The notes beneath the pieces are model-generated. The model was not told the DNA's origin, searched no databases, and saw only the letters and a list, made by a program, of their open reading frames with translations. Shown here one piece after another: positions 22,061 to 34,926 of a DNA stretch of 64,000 nt (position 1 is its first letter; each line of letters begins with the position of its first letter). The position numbers and the translations under genes were made by a program. This DNA is from Kitagawia praeruptora (Eukaryota; Streptophyta; Magnoliopsida; Apiales; Apiaceae), in contig CM075352.1 in NCBI GenBank assembly GCA_037693485.1, positions 66,776,001 through 66,840,000 on the forward strand, written 5' to 3'.

Positions 22061-25058
22061 ATGTTTGATGGGTTGTTGAAAAGCAAGTTTCATACCAAAT
22101 GGTTAGAGTTTAAAGTTTGATCCCATGTTTTCTTGATGTTATGTTTATGTAAAGTTTGAGTTTTTTTAAGTAATTTTAGTATGTTTTGGTGGATGCAGCA
22201 AGTCTTTGATAAAAATTACAAAGACAAGACTTGAGATGATAAAGAAGAAAAGATGTGCAATGCAGAAGTATTTGAAGACTGATATTGCTGATCTTCTTCA
22301 AAATGGTCTTGATATTAATGCCTATTCAAGGGTAATGTTTTTTTTTCTCCATTTCTGACTTTCTGTTTCAGTTTATAATAGTTGTGTTAATTGTGACATT
22401 GCGATATCAGGTAGACACTTGACCATTGTAATCACGGCCTTCAAGTACTTATCTTGAATTTCAAGAACTTGTTATGTCTCCCAATTTTGTAATTTAGATT
22501 TGTATTCATATAAATTATTATTTCAGGCTGAAGGGTTTCTGGGGGAGATGAATCTCTCATCATGTTATGAGTTTGTTGACTTGGCCTGTTCATGCATCTC
22601 TACTCATATTTCTGCCATGAGTAAGAATAGGTAATTTCTTTTTCCACTTTTTTTGTGTGTCTTTTCATTAGTCATTCTTTATCTTGCTTGATAATAATGC
22701 TTTGTTCGAAGCATATCAATCCTTAATGTTTTTTTTATATCCTTGTAATCTTAAAAGGTAATATCTGTCAATATGATTACGAAGGATATATGTCTTTGCT
22801 TGATATTAGACAGCCCAACATTTTCTATTTTCTTATTGTCTACAGGCTGGATGTAGTTGCTCTGCTTGTACTTTACAATGTATTAAAAATAATAGTTGTG
22901 GGCTTTTCAAGTTTATTCTTTGTTTAGAAAACAGTCAGAATTAGATTTGCTATTGCTTATTTATGCATATTTGACTTGGACTGTGAATTCAAGAGATAGC
23001 GATAATTACACATGTGAATTCCAGAGATAGTGGTAACCATATTGCTAATTCCGTGGTAAAAATGATACTTTTTTTTGGAAGGGTGAAAAAATCAGTGTTG
23101 AAAACAGAATTTGTCAAAAGAGAAACTTATGTCCAACATTATGCACTAGGTTTGCTTTGGATTGTGCTGCAGTTTATTGCAAGTCCGATTCGCTTATTGG
23201 ATGTCAATTTTTTTGAAGGGAATGCCCTGAGGATTGCAGGGAGGCTGTAGCATCTTTGATGTTTGCAGCTGCAAGATTTGCTGATTTGCCAGAGCTGCGT
23301 GAACTCAGAAGCCTATTTACGGAGAGATATGGGAAGTCAGTTGAATCTTATGCCAATAAAGAGGTGATTGTTCATGATTTAAGATGACATGTTCCATAAG
23401 ATAGAAATTCCAATTTTTTAACTACTTTTTTAAGTGAAACTAAAAGGTCAATTTTCGTGTTCCAGTTTGTTGCAAAGCTGAAGTCATTGCCTCATTCAAA
23501 AGATGAAAAGTTACAGTTGTTGCAAGATATAGCACATGAATCTGGCATTGAGTGGAATTCAAAGGCTCTGGAGCAGAAGTTATACAAGCCACCAGCAGTT
23601 GAGGAGGTAATTTTTCTGCACACCTGTTTTCTTTATAACTAAAACTCCTAAGCTTAGCATCGCGACCTTGGCATGGTAAAAATTGCAACAATATTAGGCT
23701 AAAACTACAGGCAATTGTTCTTTTGCACCTTAAAAAGCATTCCCTTTTATTTTATTCTTAAATCGGAAGTTTGAAAATATTTAATATATTCTGGTCAAAG
23801 GCTCTGGAGCAGAAGTTATACAAGCCACCAGCAGTTGAGGAGGTAATTTTTCTGCACACCTGTTTTCTTTATAACTAAAACTCCTAAGCTTAGCATCGCG
23901 ACCTTGGCATGGTAAAAATTGCAACAATATTAGGCTAAAACTACAGGCAATTGTTCTTTTGCACCTTAAAAAGCATTCCCTTTTATTTTATTCTTAAATA
24001 GGAAGTTTGAAAATATTTAATATATTCTGGTGGCAATTTCCATCAGAGGCTTTTGTGGTAGTGTCAGGTTTGTAATCACAAATTAATATGCATCTTGTCA
24101 TGCTTCCTTACGGAATGTTTTGTGATCTGTATTAGGCGTCGATATAACTTTTCATTTATGATAATAATAGGGTTGGACATGAATATGGTGTGACCTCTGT
24201 GTTTAATGATCTTTCTTAAGCTAAACTAATGCAGCCATGTTACTTTTTTTGCAGAATGTGTCTAAGAACACCAGTGCTGCTGACAGAAATAAGCAAAACA
24301 ATCAAAGGGCAACTTTTGGAGTAAGGGAGCAGGACATTTGTTCCGACAAAAAAGATGAAGTTACATATGATGATAGAAAATTTACAAAAAGCAAGAGAAC
24401 TCCCAGCAATCGTTTTCAGCCAAAGAAGATGGATCAAAATGTCCAACAGGATCCTGCAAGGAGTTCATCCAGGGAAGAAGTAGACGGTGACAAGAGTAGC
24501 TCCAGTTATAGTTTGATCCCCCCTCCTTATACTAGACAACCTGTAAGCAAAGCTGATCCCATATTGGTTGTTCCTCCTAATGGTTCTGATGCTGGAGGGG
24601 AAGGATCAAGAAAACTGGATGTTGAACAGGATAAAGAATCAAAGCCAAAACCAAAATCAGTGAGGAGAAGACCTGCAAAAGACATTGGCAGTTTCAAAGG
24701 CGATGAAACAATTAAGAACTCTGATGGAACAAAACAAGAAGATGCAAACCAAAATGGCCGTGATCTGTCAGATGAAGAGGAAAGAAAGATGGACAAGCTC
24801 CTGATGCACTACAGTAACAAAAAAGCAACTCCTGAACCAAGCAAAGAAGCAAAATCCAGGCGCAGAGAATTTGGTGTTCAAAGCAGAGCTGCCTCGTTGC
24901 CTCTTGAGGTAACAAGTCAAGTAGAAACGAAAAAGGGACACGCGCGTGCTACTTCTTATGAGACGGACATGAATGCTATAGGTCACATTCATCCCAAGCT
25001 ACCGGACTACGATGATTTCGTAGCTCGGCTTGCTGCTTTTAGAGGGGAGGCAAAATGA
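22061..25058 (+). CDS. IST1-like protein (ESCRT-III regulator)
   Basis: IST1 proteins bind ESCRT-III and the Vps4-LIP5 machinery and tune sorting of membrane cargo into multivesicular bodies. Six exons fit: 22061-22101, 22199-22331, 22527-22630, 23219-23363, 23466-23606 and 24255-25058, all with GT/AG borders and matching phase, giving 455 residues. The N-terminal Ist1 domain covers about residues 1-180: 'MFDGLLKSKF' at the start, the basic 'MIKKKRCAMQKYLKTDIA', 'CPEDCREAVASLMFAAARF' and 'LPELRELRSLFTERYG'. The rest is polar and low-complexity, typical of plant ISTL proteins. The end 'DYDDFVARLAAFR' resembles the MIT-interacting motif at the end of IST1 proteins. Intron 5 contains a 236-bp duplication that copies the end of exon 5 with its splice donor. 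The exon model is mine and needs transcript support. Confidence 0.92.
23560..24031 (+). repeat. 236-bp tandem duplication across exon 5/intron 5
   Basis: Unit 1 is 23560-23795 and unit 2 is 23796-24031. I see one difference (ATCGG against ATAGG near the end). Each unit contains the last 40-odd bases of exon 5, the same donor (gaggag|gtaatt) and about 190 bases of intron. The second partial exon has an AG just before it ('caaag|gctctgg'), so it could in principle act as a cryptic exon. Confidence 0.95.
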
Positions 25059-25610
25059 AGTATTATCTACATTCTTATTCCTTGCATAAATTTATTGTTA
25101 CATATGTTATGAGGGCATTCCATAGTAAAAGAAACCTGCTAGTTTCTCATAGTTCTTAACATTCTATAGACATATCGGTAAACAGATTTGATTGGGAAAT
25201 TTATATGTTAATTCGGTGGCTTAAAGCATGTAGTTGTGACTTGTGACAGATGTAATCAAAGGCTTGTTTAATAGCATAACTGCTGTGCTGCAATTTATTG
25301 ATTTGTCATTTTGTTCTATGCCGTAGAGTCTATTTATTTATTTAATTTTTCTTTTGATAATAGAGTCTGTTTATTTTAAAAAAAGAAATAAGAGTGTGAT
25401 AATTACTTGGCACCGAATGGGCTAGCGAAATGCCAAGAAAAAGAGAGCTGGATTCGCTTTCTGTAGTCGGTGCTGCAACCCACCTTTCCTTTAATTTTGT
25501 ATTCCATTCCTTGTTATCGACATATCGCTGTGGAATCCATTCCCCACTTCCACTTTATTCCTTTTCTGCCTTTCCCATCTCCCCTCCTATTCACTTTCAT
25601 TACATCAAGC
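25059..25610. other. 3' UTR and spacer after the IST1-like gene
   Basis: The first 200 bases are probably 3' UTR. There is no single clear AATAAA signal; 'cataaatttattg' near 25085 and 'aaataagag' near 25385 are weak candidates. The open frame at 25430-25702 runs into a MITE and has no recognisable sense. Confidence 0.4.
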
Positions 25611-26128
25611 TAGATGTGACAATTTGTTCGTTTCGTATACTTTCGTGTCATGTACTTTCGTGTTTCGTGTATGTAATGTTAAATCCAAAACCGATCCGTT
25701 AAGAATTCGTTTCGTGTTCGTGTACCTTCATTTCGTGTACGTTTCGTATCGTGTTTCGTGTAATTTTTGAATAAAAATAAAATATTTAAATATTAATTTT
25801 TTACTAGTCGAGTCTTAAATCAATAAGTCATAAGGAATGAAGTGTGCTTAAGTTTTGTGAAACTAAGATTTGAAACTATTTTGTATTTATCTTATGTAAA
25901 AATTATACATAAAATATGATTTTAAAATTTGTATTCATATAATTTTAATAAAATTATTTAAATATTTATTTATTTCGTGTATTTTCGTTTCGTGTCGTGT
26001 ACCCAAGGGTAAACCCAAAACCAACGCTAAATTCATCCGTGTAATTTCGTGTTCGTGTACCGTAAAGGTCAACCCAAACCCATAATTTTCGTATCATTCT
26101 CGTGTCGTGTACGAAATTGCCGGTTCTA
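25611..26128. mobile_element. hAT-type MITE rich in TTCGTG
   Basis: The left end TAGATGTGACAATTTG and inverted right end TAGAACCGGCAATTTCG form a TIR typical of hAT elements. Flanks CATCAAGC (25603-25610) and CATCAAAC (26129-26136) match at 7 of 8 bases, as expected for an 8-bp hAT duplication. Both arms are packed with 'tttcgtgt' and 'gtgtac' repeats; the middle is AT-rich. It has no transposase. Confidence 0.75.
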
Positions 26129-26136
26129 CATCAAAC

Positions 26137-26951
26137 ATATATAAAGTTTGTAAATAATAACAGAAAAATCATCCAATATGTGAAAGTGTCATATTACAAC
26201 CAATTAGAAAGAGATACGTGATATTTGGAAACTTTTTTGATTTCCCAACATTTTTCTTTTTATATATCTTAATTCTTACTCATTTTTTATTTAACGAAAA
26301 TCTCAACCTTCATCTCAATTGGGAAATTTTATTTTCAGAACAACATTCTTATTTCCATAGCAAAATCCCTCTTGTATGCAAGATACTAAGATAGTAACTC
26401 TGGAAATAACCAAAGCCTAGTGGAAATGTTATTTTCAGAGCAATTTGCTTTAGAAGCAAAAAAACTTGTTCTGGAAATAACATTTTCCTCTCAAATTCGT
26501 TTATCAGAAGATAGTTAATTTTTTTAATTAATCAATGCAAAAAAAACTAAAACATAAAATATCCATCAATAAATATGTAACTTTGTGATTGAAAAATGAG
26601 TTATTCTGTAAAATTATTATATTATATTTTATTTATAATTTATAATTTGATAAATTTTTTAATCATTTTTTTTAGCAAGAAATAATTTAATCATCTAGGC
26701 GAAAAATAGTACATAATTCCATTCCATAGAAGATGATAGCAGGAATTGCAGCACCTTGGCAGTGGTTTTAAACAAGAAAATAAAAGGATGCGATCCTGAC
26801 ACCAGATAGATCCACTTTGAAAGTAGCGTTGTTAGTACACAACACACCCAATCAAGCCCACTTTCCTTATTCACACTTCCCCCACTTTCCTTTCATCCCT
26901 CCTTCACCTTGTCAAATTTAGAAGCTTCTAGATCATCATCATCATCGTCAA
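26137..26951 (+). promoter_or_regulatory. Probable promoter and 5' UTR of the DUF632 gene
   Basis: AT-rich upstream stretch, becoming C/T-rich over the last 120 bases ('cccccactttcctttcatcc'), with repeats of 'atcatc' just before the start codon. No unambiguous TATA box is seen. Nothing in it is coding. Confidence 0.35.
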
Positions 26952-29900
26952 ATGGGATGCACGCAATCCAAGATCGAGCAAGAAGAAACAGTACTGCGAT
27001 GCAAAGATCGAAAGTACCACATGAAAGAAGCTGTCTCTGCTCGTAACGCCTTCGCCGCCGCTCACTCTCTTTACACCATGGCGTTGAAAAACACCGGCGC
27101 TGCTCTTAGTGATTATGCCAACGGCGAGTTTCAGTTTTCGCCCAGTTCGTCTGCTTCTGCCTCCGTCGCCGGTACTGGGATTCCGCCGGTTTCTCAGCCC
27201 AGCTATGATTCGTTGCCTCCGCCGCCGCCTCCGCCGCCCAATTTCCCGGCGAATCCGTTACAGAGGGCGGCGACTATGCCGGAATTCTCGATTCCGAAGC
27301 CGGACCCCAGGCCGGATCCGAGATCCGACCCGATTATTGAGGAAGGGGATGAGGAGGAGGAGGAGGAGGAGGAGGATTTGTATGAGGAGAGTGGGCATGA
27401 TTTGAAGCATCGGAGTACGAGAAGTGCCGGTGCTGGTGGTGGTGGTGGTAAGAGTGGTGTTGAGTTGCCGGTTAATGCGCCGGTGGTGAGGAACCGGGAG
27501 CCTCCTCCGCCTCCGAGTCCCGAGATGAATGGGATGTCGTGGGACTTCTTTTTTGCTCCGATGGAGAATGTGCCTAATCCCAGCTTAGCGGATGTCGATG
27601 AGGAGAGAATTGAGAGGGAGGAGATGGAGAGGAAGGCTTTGGAGGAGAGGGCTAGGATGGCTGCAGCTGCTGAGGCTGAGAGGAAAGCTAAGGAGGCTGC
27701 TGCTGCTGCTGCTGCGGAAAAGGCTGCGAGAGAGAGGGAAAAGGAGAGGGAAAGAGAGAGGGAAAGGGAGAGGGAAAGAGAGAGGGAGTTGGAGTTGCCA
27801 CCGCATCCGCCTCCACCAGAGGCAGCTGCTAAGGTGGCTAAGAAGGTGAGGCATGTCGCGCCTCCAATGGATGGAAAGAGAAGTGGGAAAGGTGGTGGAG
27901 GGGTGAATTTGTTGCAGGCTTTTAGTGATATTGATGATTGTTTTCTTAAGGCGTTTGAGAGTGCTCATGAGGTTTCCAATATGTTAGAGGCCAATCGGTT
28001 GCATTACCACTCTAATTTTGCGGATAATAGAGGTCATTTAAGTTCGTTTATAATTGCTAGTAGCATTTGTGGTGGTTTGCTTCTTTTTTTTTTTGAAGAA
28101 TTTTTTTTGGTGTTTGGTGTGTTATGTGGCGGTAATTGGACTCTTTAGCACTTAATAGTACTTGTTGCCCTGAAACTATAACTTTCAATTTTAGTGCATA
28201 CTATGTAGTGGACATTGCTAGTGTTAGATTTCTGAGGAAAACAGTCTTCGCAGGAGTGTTTGTCATATACCCAGCTTATATGAATAAGTTAATAGTTTGA
28301 CCCCCCCTTACAAGTTAGTAGTTTGTTCAAAATTTTATTTGAAAAATCTGCATGAATCTTTATGCCTTCCTAAACGTGATACCTTTCTTGCCTAGCTTCA
28401 AGCTTGATGAAACATCCTGTTCCTTTACAGTCCTATATATATGTATTGATATTCTATAAGTAGTGAGCATTGGAGTGCTTTTAGGCCAATCACCAATGTT
28501 ACACGTCCATACATATTGCATGGGGTTCTGGCATTGCTGTATTCCCAAATTTCAGAAAGAGATGTCATTCATATTATCGGCACAGTGATTTGATCAAATG
28601 CGAGACCTGTAGAATAGGATAGATACTTTCACAAGTGACAGACTAACAACTCGCTGAAATATTAGACAATCAACATTAATCACAACAGCGTGATACTCCT
28701 GGTTTATTTATAATGATGCTAAAGCTGTAAATATTTTGTACTGCTGATGATAACCTTTTTTTTATGCTGGCAATAAGCACAATGTGTATCTTCAACAGAG
28801 TTAATGGTCGAGATTATTACCCTGATTCAGCATCTGGCAGAGTTGTATAAAAACCTATCTGTGTTTGAAATTAGATTTGGCATTGCTTCTTTTAGTTACG
28901 AAGTATGATATGTTTGTCCGTATTGCTCATTGACATTTTAAGGCAGAGGAACTACCCATGGAACATATCACATTTTATCATAGAAACTGTCAATGAGGAG
29001 CACATATCATTCAGTTCTAAACTTCACATTTTCATGTGAATGTGGTATTAATTTTGTAGGTCACATTGATCATTCTGCGAGGGTCATGCGTGTCATCACG
29101 TGGAATAGGTCATTTCGAGGTTTAATAAATACGGAGGAGAAGGATGATGACTTTGATTCTGAAGAGCATGAAACACATGCTACAGTTTTGGACAAGATGC
29201 TAGCATGGGAGAAAAAACTTTATGATGAGGTCAAGGTATGGTATTCTTTGTTAGGCATTCATTTATATATTTAGAGGGTTATACTAGTTCCTTCTATTTA
29301 TCAGAAACCCCTTTCTAACTTAATATCATCTGAAATCGATATCAACGCTTATATATGTCTTCGCGCAGTGGATAAGGTGTAATTTGAAACTGTTGATCGA
29401 CTTGAATAGAGAAAATTGAAATACCTGCTCCCCTCTGTTAAGTAGCTATTGAAAACAAGAAAAAAATATAAGGTGTAAATAATGGCATCATTATAGTCTT
29501 TTAATTTTATTAGTAAATAGTTTAATTATACATAATTTATGGATATTAGCATATGTACTTATATCATTATATGCGGGGCTAGTAAATGTGTTGTAGGTTT
29601 TTTTTAATAAGCCTAATTGTTTATGGACCTTAGTCCGTTAGGGTTTTATTCCTAGTATTTTTACTTTACCTTGCATCCTTGTCTTATTAAGTATTTAAGT
29701 CTATATTAATTTGAGTCTTGTATTTGGGTAGTAGGTGCTCTGCAGTTCATCCAGCCAAGTTCTATCTTATTATCGTGTAAATACATCGTTTCTATATTCT
29801 TCAAAAGAGCTTACTCTCACATGCAGACTGATATTCCACAGGCAGGAGAGCAGATGAAACTTGATTATCAAAAAAAAGTTGCTTCACTGAACAAGTTGAA

Positions 29901-31287
29901 GAAACGAGGTGCCAGTACTGAATCACTGGAAAGAGCAAAAGCAGCAGTCAGTCGTCTGCATACAAGATATATTGTCGATATGCAGTCGATGGATTCAACT
30001 GTTTCTGAGATAAATCGTCTTCGTGATGAGCAACTGTACCCAAAACTTGTAGCACTTGTTGACGGGTAAGTTATGTCCTGTATCTGTCCCTTTTTCTTAG
30101 GGCTGTCCTGCAATATGTCTTGTACATGTGTTGATGGAGTACTGCTGTGAATTTATGTATGCACTTATAATTGTAATTACCATTTTCTCAGACCTTATTC
30201 TTTGTACCAACATGTCATGACCTATGAGTAGCCCTTTAGTGGGCTAAAATGATCCAACTTTACAAGTATGTAATATGCCTGGTTTGGTTGCACTAACTGA
30301 TATGACGACTTCTATAAATGCCTTTTGCACCATGTATACTTAATAATAAGCTTTATCTTGTTTCCTGGTGTAGACAAAGGTGAACTTCCTGTCGTTTTCA
30401 TCTATATAGTTTTATTTAGCATAAAATATAGTACCAGGTGCTCTTTACTTATCTTTGACGTGAAGCATGACCATATTTTGTGCTAATGTAGGATGGCCAC
30501 AATGTGGGAGACGATGCAGATGCACCACCAGAGCCAGTCAAGAATTGTACAGGCCCTAGGGTCTCTGTTCATTTCCCAGGAGGCTGCAAAAGAAACAAGC
30601 GATCACCACCATGAACGTACAGTCCAGCTGTGGGGTGTTTGCCAAGAGTGGCATTTACAGTTTGAAAAACTTATGGGCCAACAAAAACGGTATATTAAAG
30701 AACTAAGCAATTGGTTGAGAATCAATCTTATTCCTATAGATAACAACTTAAGGGAGAAGGTTTCATCTCCTCAAAGGCCCCAAAATCCTCCTATTCAGCA
30801 TCTCCTCCATGTCTGGCATGATCACCTTGACAAGCTACCGGAGGAGCTTGCAAGAACTGCTATATATAATTTTACAGCTGTAGTGAACACTATAATGCAA
30901 TATCAGGAAGAGGAGATGAAACAAAGGGACAGATGCGAGGACACACGAAAGGAGCTATCTCGCAAACAGCAACAGTTAGAGGATTGGTATAACAAGCAAA
31001 TGCAGCGGAAGACAGGGCCAGATGAAATGGATGCAGATAGTGGAATTGATAAAGAGCACATTGCAGAGCGGCAGTTTGCTGTGGACGTAGTAAAGAAGAG
31101 GCTGGAAGACGAGGAAGAAGAGTACAGGAGACTATGTATTCAAGTCCGAGAAAAGTCCCTGACAAGTCTAAAAACTCGTTTGCCGGAGCTATTCAGGTCA
31201 ATGACAGAATTTTCTTATTCCTGTTCAGAAATGTACAGAAACTTGAGATCAGTATCCATTTCCCGAAATTTAAATGGGATTTCATAG
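26952..31287 (+). CDS. DUF630/DUF632 protein, NRG2/REL2-like
   Basis: Members of this plant family include NRG2, which acts in nitrate signalling, and rice REL2, which affects leaf shape. Four exons fit: 26952-28032, 29060-29235, 29842-30065 and 30492-31287, giving 758 residues. DUF630 covers about residues 1-60 ('MGCTQSKIEQEETVLRCKDR'). The MGC start is a site for N-myristoylation and possible palmitoylation, so the protein probably sits at the plasma membrane. A proline-rich linker ('LPPPPPPPPN'), a Glu run, a Gly run and a long Arg/Glu repeat follow. DUF632 starts near residue 317 ('FSDIDDCFLKAFESAHEVS') and runs through 'RVMRVITWNRSFRG' and 'DMQSMDSTVSEINRLRDEQL'. Reading on past 28032 hits a stop at 28148, so splicing there is needed. 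Which family member it is cannot be decided here. Confidence 0.93.
27340..27790 (+). repeat. Purine-rich coding microsatellites in the DUF632 gene
   Basis: A (GAG)n run at about 27348-27374 encodes Glu repeats. A (GAGAGG/GAAA)n run at about 27728-27786 encodes alternating Arg/Glu (about 20 residues) predicted to form a charged helix. Both stay in frame. They are prone to length change between alleles and produce false long frames on the other strand. Confidence 0.85.
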
Positions 31288-31919
31288 TGTAAGACTGTAG
31301 CTTCTGTTCTGTATAATCTCACTGAGATCTCTCATATATACTGTATAATTCGTGAACTACATGTTCCAGATGAAATCCCAATCTGTGATGCGATACTTGA
31401 TCATACTGGAAAAATTAGTAACTGTAGTAGCTCATTTCACAAAGCGCAGAGGTTCACAAAATCAATTATTACAAATATAAAATTCTATCTTCCATCAATC
31501 CACAATATTAAAGTATGAAAATGCTGAATTCAAAATATCCTGGCTAAATTAAAGTGTCCGATGAAGATCACAAACAGGTACAAGGTCGTCGTGGATTGCC
31601 TGTGTTAAGGGTTGCATAATAGTACCTGTGTAGGGGAAAAAAAATCAGCATCGCTGTTCTAAAGTGATGTTGTCAATTTAAACTAAACTACATGATATTA
31701 ATTCAGTATACAACAGAGGTTAAAAAAAGGTGTTGAGGCAGTAGAAAATTATTCAAACGATAAATCAACGAGGAAGAAGGAGCTTATGCTTGATCATCTA
31801 ACAGAAATGCAGTAAATACATGTTAAAGAATCTTAAGCAGATGACATAAAAAGATGTGGTGTTGATTACTGATGAGTCATTTTATAATTGAGGATAATAG
31901 TCACAATTCGAGGAAGTAA
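31288..31919. other. 3' flank of the DUF632 gene
   Basis: The first 200 bases are probably 3' UTR ('ctgtataatctcactgag'). No ORF of note follows. Confidence 0.4.
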
Positions 31920-32301
31920 GAGCAACTACAACAAGTTCCTAAATTTTTTCTATAAACAATATTATTATATAGCCTCTTTAACTAGTTAAGATATAAAAAA
32001 AAAATTTCATCTCCAACAACATCTTTATTTCTACCTCCTAAATTATATTTTATAATAAATATATTCATGTAAAGGAAATCAGGGAGATAAAAAAAAACTG
32101 AGATGCTCCAACTGTCTAAACAGTTTCATTCTATTTAATAAAAATCTGAGATAGGGAGAGGAGAGAGAGTCTTAAATGTGAGGAGGAATTGTTGGCTCTT
32201 AAAAGTATAAGGAAGATTTAGGAGGTTGTTGGAGTTGATTTCTAGCATATTTTCTTCAAATTTTGATTTAGGAGTTGATTTAGGAGCTTATTGGAGATGC
32301 T
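31920..32301. mobile_element. Harbinger-type MITE (GAGCATC family)
   Basis: The left end GAGCAACTACAACAAGTTCC and the inverted right end GAGCATCTCCAATAAGCTCC form a TIR of about 25 bp. TAA flanks both sides (31917-31919 and 32302-32304). It is 382 bp and AT-rich with no ORF. The truncated 'AGAGCATCT' sequences at about 15960 and 18216 look like the same broad type. Confidence 0.8.
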
Positions 32302-32304
32302 CTA

Positions 32305-34926
32305 AGGTCGTGGTGATTGCCTATGTTAAGAGTTGCATTGCATGATAGTACCTGCGTGACGAGAAAACCAAATAAAACACCTAGCTTTACAATAATGTAT
32401 AGCTTAAATTAAACTAAATACAGTTAAAAAATTCATGTACAAGAGAGAAGCTGTTAAGTAACTAGTCGCTCTAAAATCTTAAGGTGTTAGATGAAGGCCA
32501 ACGGAAGCAAATACGGCATTGAGGCAAAAGAAAAACAGTCGTAAAATGATGAAATCATCTAGATAGAAAGAGCTCATGCTTGAAAATCCACAATAAATGC
32601 CAAAAATTTGTTCGATTTTTTTTCTTTATAGGAAAGGATATGGATGATTCTGACTCAAAAAACAAACAGCTGATGTGAGTTGATTACAGATGAGTTCTTA
32701 GACAAATTAACTAGGAGTCTAGGAGAAGGGCAGAATGTTTCAGAAAGCACTTCATTCTCAAATCTCAACTTTATGATAACCATCCAATAATCCTTTCGCT
32801 TACTCCAAGAAGTTAGATTTTTGCTAAAATTATTTTTATTCGAAACACACCTTATCAAACATTACATTCAAGTTCTCTTATCAGTACTGTCTAGGAACTT
32901 GATCTTCATAATAAAATTGGCACTTTTTGTATGAGGTTTCAGCTTTTTCTTGTAACTGTAGTATTGCTTAGCTTGTAACTGGAGCAGATTATTCTTTACT
33001 TGACAATAAGAGGTTGGGGGTCCGATTCTCAGGAATATTAGCAAAACAAGCTTGTATGTACTGCATGCTAATGATCATGTACATTTACATGGATGAGCAA
33101 AACAAGCTTGTATGTACTGCATGCTAATGATCATGTACATTTACATGGATGCATAAATATTGACTCATCTGCTATATGTAAATATTCCTTAAGTTAAAAG
33201 TCTGCACTGAGAATGCACTCTGCCGTGGGGTATGCCCTGAATTATTGTATCTGATTTATGAGGAAATAAAGTTTTTATTTAGCAAAAAAGAATAAGAAAC
33301 TGTAAACAAAGACACTATGTCAGATCATAAATCTTTCATCGGTTTACCTTGCTGCATGTCTTAAAAATATTACTGATTCTCACAACTTGTACCCTGTTGG
33401 ACCAGGTAACCTAAATTTATTGTGTTTTCGAAGAACTTGTCTTTTTAGCTGTCATTAAATCTGAACACACTGCTACAAGTTTCTTTTTACTCGCAATTTT
33501 TGTCAGATTGTATACTAACAGCCCACTCTCCTCAAGGTACTGGTAATCGTATCCAAAAACTTAATATGAAAAACTCTACGATATTACCATCATCATTTAC
33601 AGAAGTGTACATTGAAACGAGTCAGCATCATCATTATTACCTCTAAGCGATAACAACCATCATCATTGAGTTAAACCCCTTGAGTAGAATTTACACAAAA
33701 GAAAGGTCTCTGTATAAGTGAACACCGATTTTGACAGATTATATTTATATGGCGGTTCCGATTGCAGATGCTTCCCCAGCATTCGATAGAAGTGAGTTTG
33801 ATCCGTTTTTTCTGTCCTGGAGCTGGAGAGATGCTGTGTCTAGTTATCTGTTATAGTATAAAAACCTTTAAAGCAAGAGAAAGACAAATATGAGCAACAG
33901 TCTGAAGCTGCTGCTTAGCATATGCTGCAAGTATTTAGCAAAAAAATAGCATATGATGCAGGTAGTAAATAAGTTTAACTAGAAGATCAAATGTCTGTAC
34001 GAAGATTATTTTTTTAGCAGACTGCACCACTACAGACACCTTGATGGGGAAGAATGATTAAAACCCGCACATACACTTTCCTTTCGACATCAAAAGTAAT
34101 ACAAAATTATTAGCAAACTTGCTTTACTATGGAAACCTTTAAGGTGTTTGCAAACTGTCTGGTAATCAGGCAAGCATTGGAAGATAAACTGATCTTATCT
34201 GGCAAGCATTGGAAGATATACTGATCTTTAACACCATAAGTTTGACCTAGCAGTCTGCAAACCATTCTTCTATTCCCATTTATCTTATTATAAATTATAG
34301 TCAATGAAACCTGATATAGGATTACAATACTATAACTGAATATAAAGAGCTACTTAAGGATCATAAACACCATATTTTCTCCCTGCATCCTGTAAACATT
34401 TGTTGTCCTAGTATCCTCTTTAGAATTTGGACTATTCCAACATTGTCTACCAGAAATGTCAAACATTTAATAGTTACTCCACAGAGAGAGAGAGAGAGAG
34501 ATTTGTTATTATTGTGGGTTCATCATCTATTACTTGCTGTTATTTGTCATTTAAATAATAAGAATGATTTTAACAATGGTTACAGTTCACTTCTGATCTA
34601 TACTACAAAATTGTAACTGCAAATAGAAGGCGGACATATGCCATCCCCTACCTCACCCCTTAAATCCCATCACTAGGCTAACCTTTTTGGTAAAAAGTAC
34701 AGCTAGGTGCTATATGTATCCTGATAACAGAATGCAGCATCTGTTAATGTGTTTAGACTAACTACTGGAAGCATCAAGAAGAGACACTACATGAGAATCA
34801 GAACAAAGTGCCAATAAGTAGAAAATGTACCATGTAAAGCTAGAGCATGCAGTGATTAACACCATAAATCGATTCCGAGGCAATCCCATCATCAACAAAT
34901 TCTGCTATGAGCTCCCTAAACTCAGG
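32305..34926. other. Intergenic stretch with small tandem duplications
   Basis: No gene is supported over 2.6 kb. Two local duplications are present: a perfect or nearly perfect 56-bp pair at 33041-33152 and a 37-38-bp pair at about 34150-34226. A (GA)n run lies near 34484-34501. The right end is probably the 3' UTR of the minus-strand gene that follows. Short frames at 32655-32858 and 34110-34304 show no motif. Confidence 0.5.
33041..33152. repeat. 56-bp tandem duplication
   Basis: Two copies starting 'gcaaaacaagcttgtatgta', at 33041 and 33097. I see no differences over the 56 bases. Confidence 0.9.

Noticed and set aside
27109..27968. Long frames in other phases of the DUF632 first exon
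   Set aside because: Produced by purine-rich repeats (poly-Arg and poly-Ser translations). The supported frame has DUF630 and DUF632 sense.
34484..34501. (GA)n run as a regulatory GAGA site
   Set aside because: A simple microsatellite far from any start codon; no further evidence.
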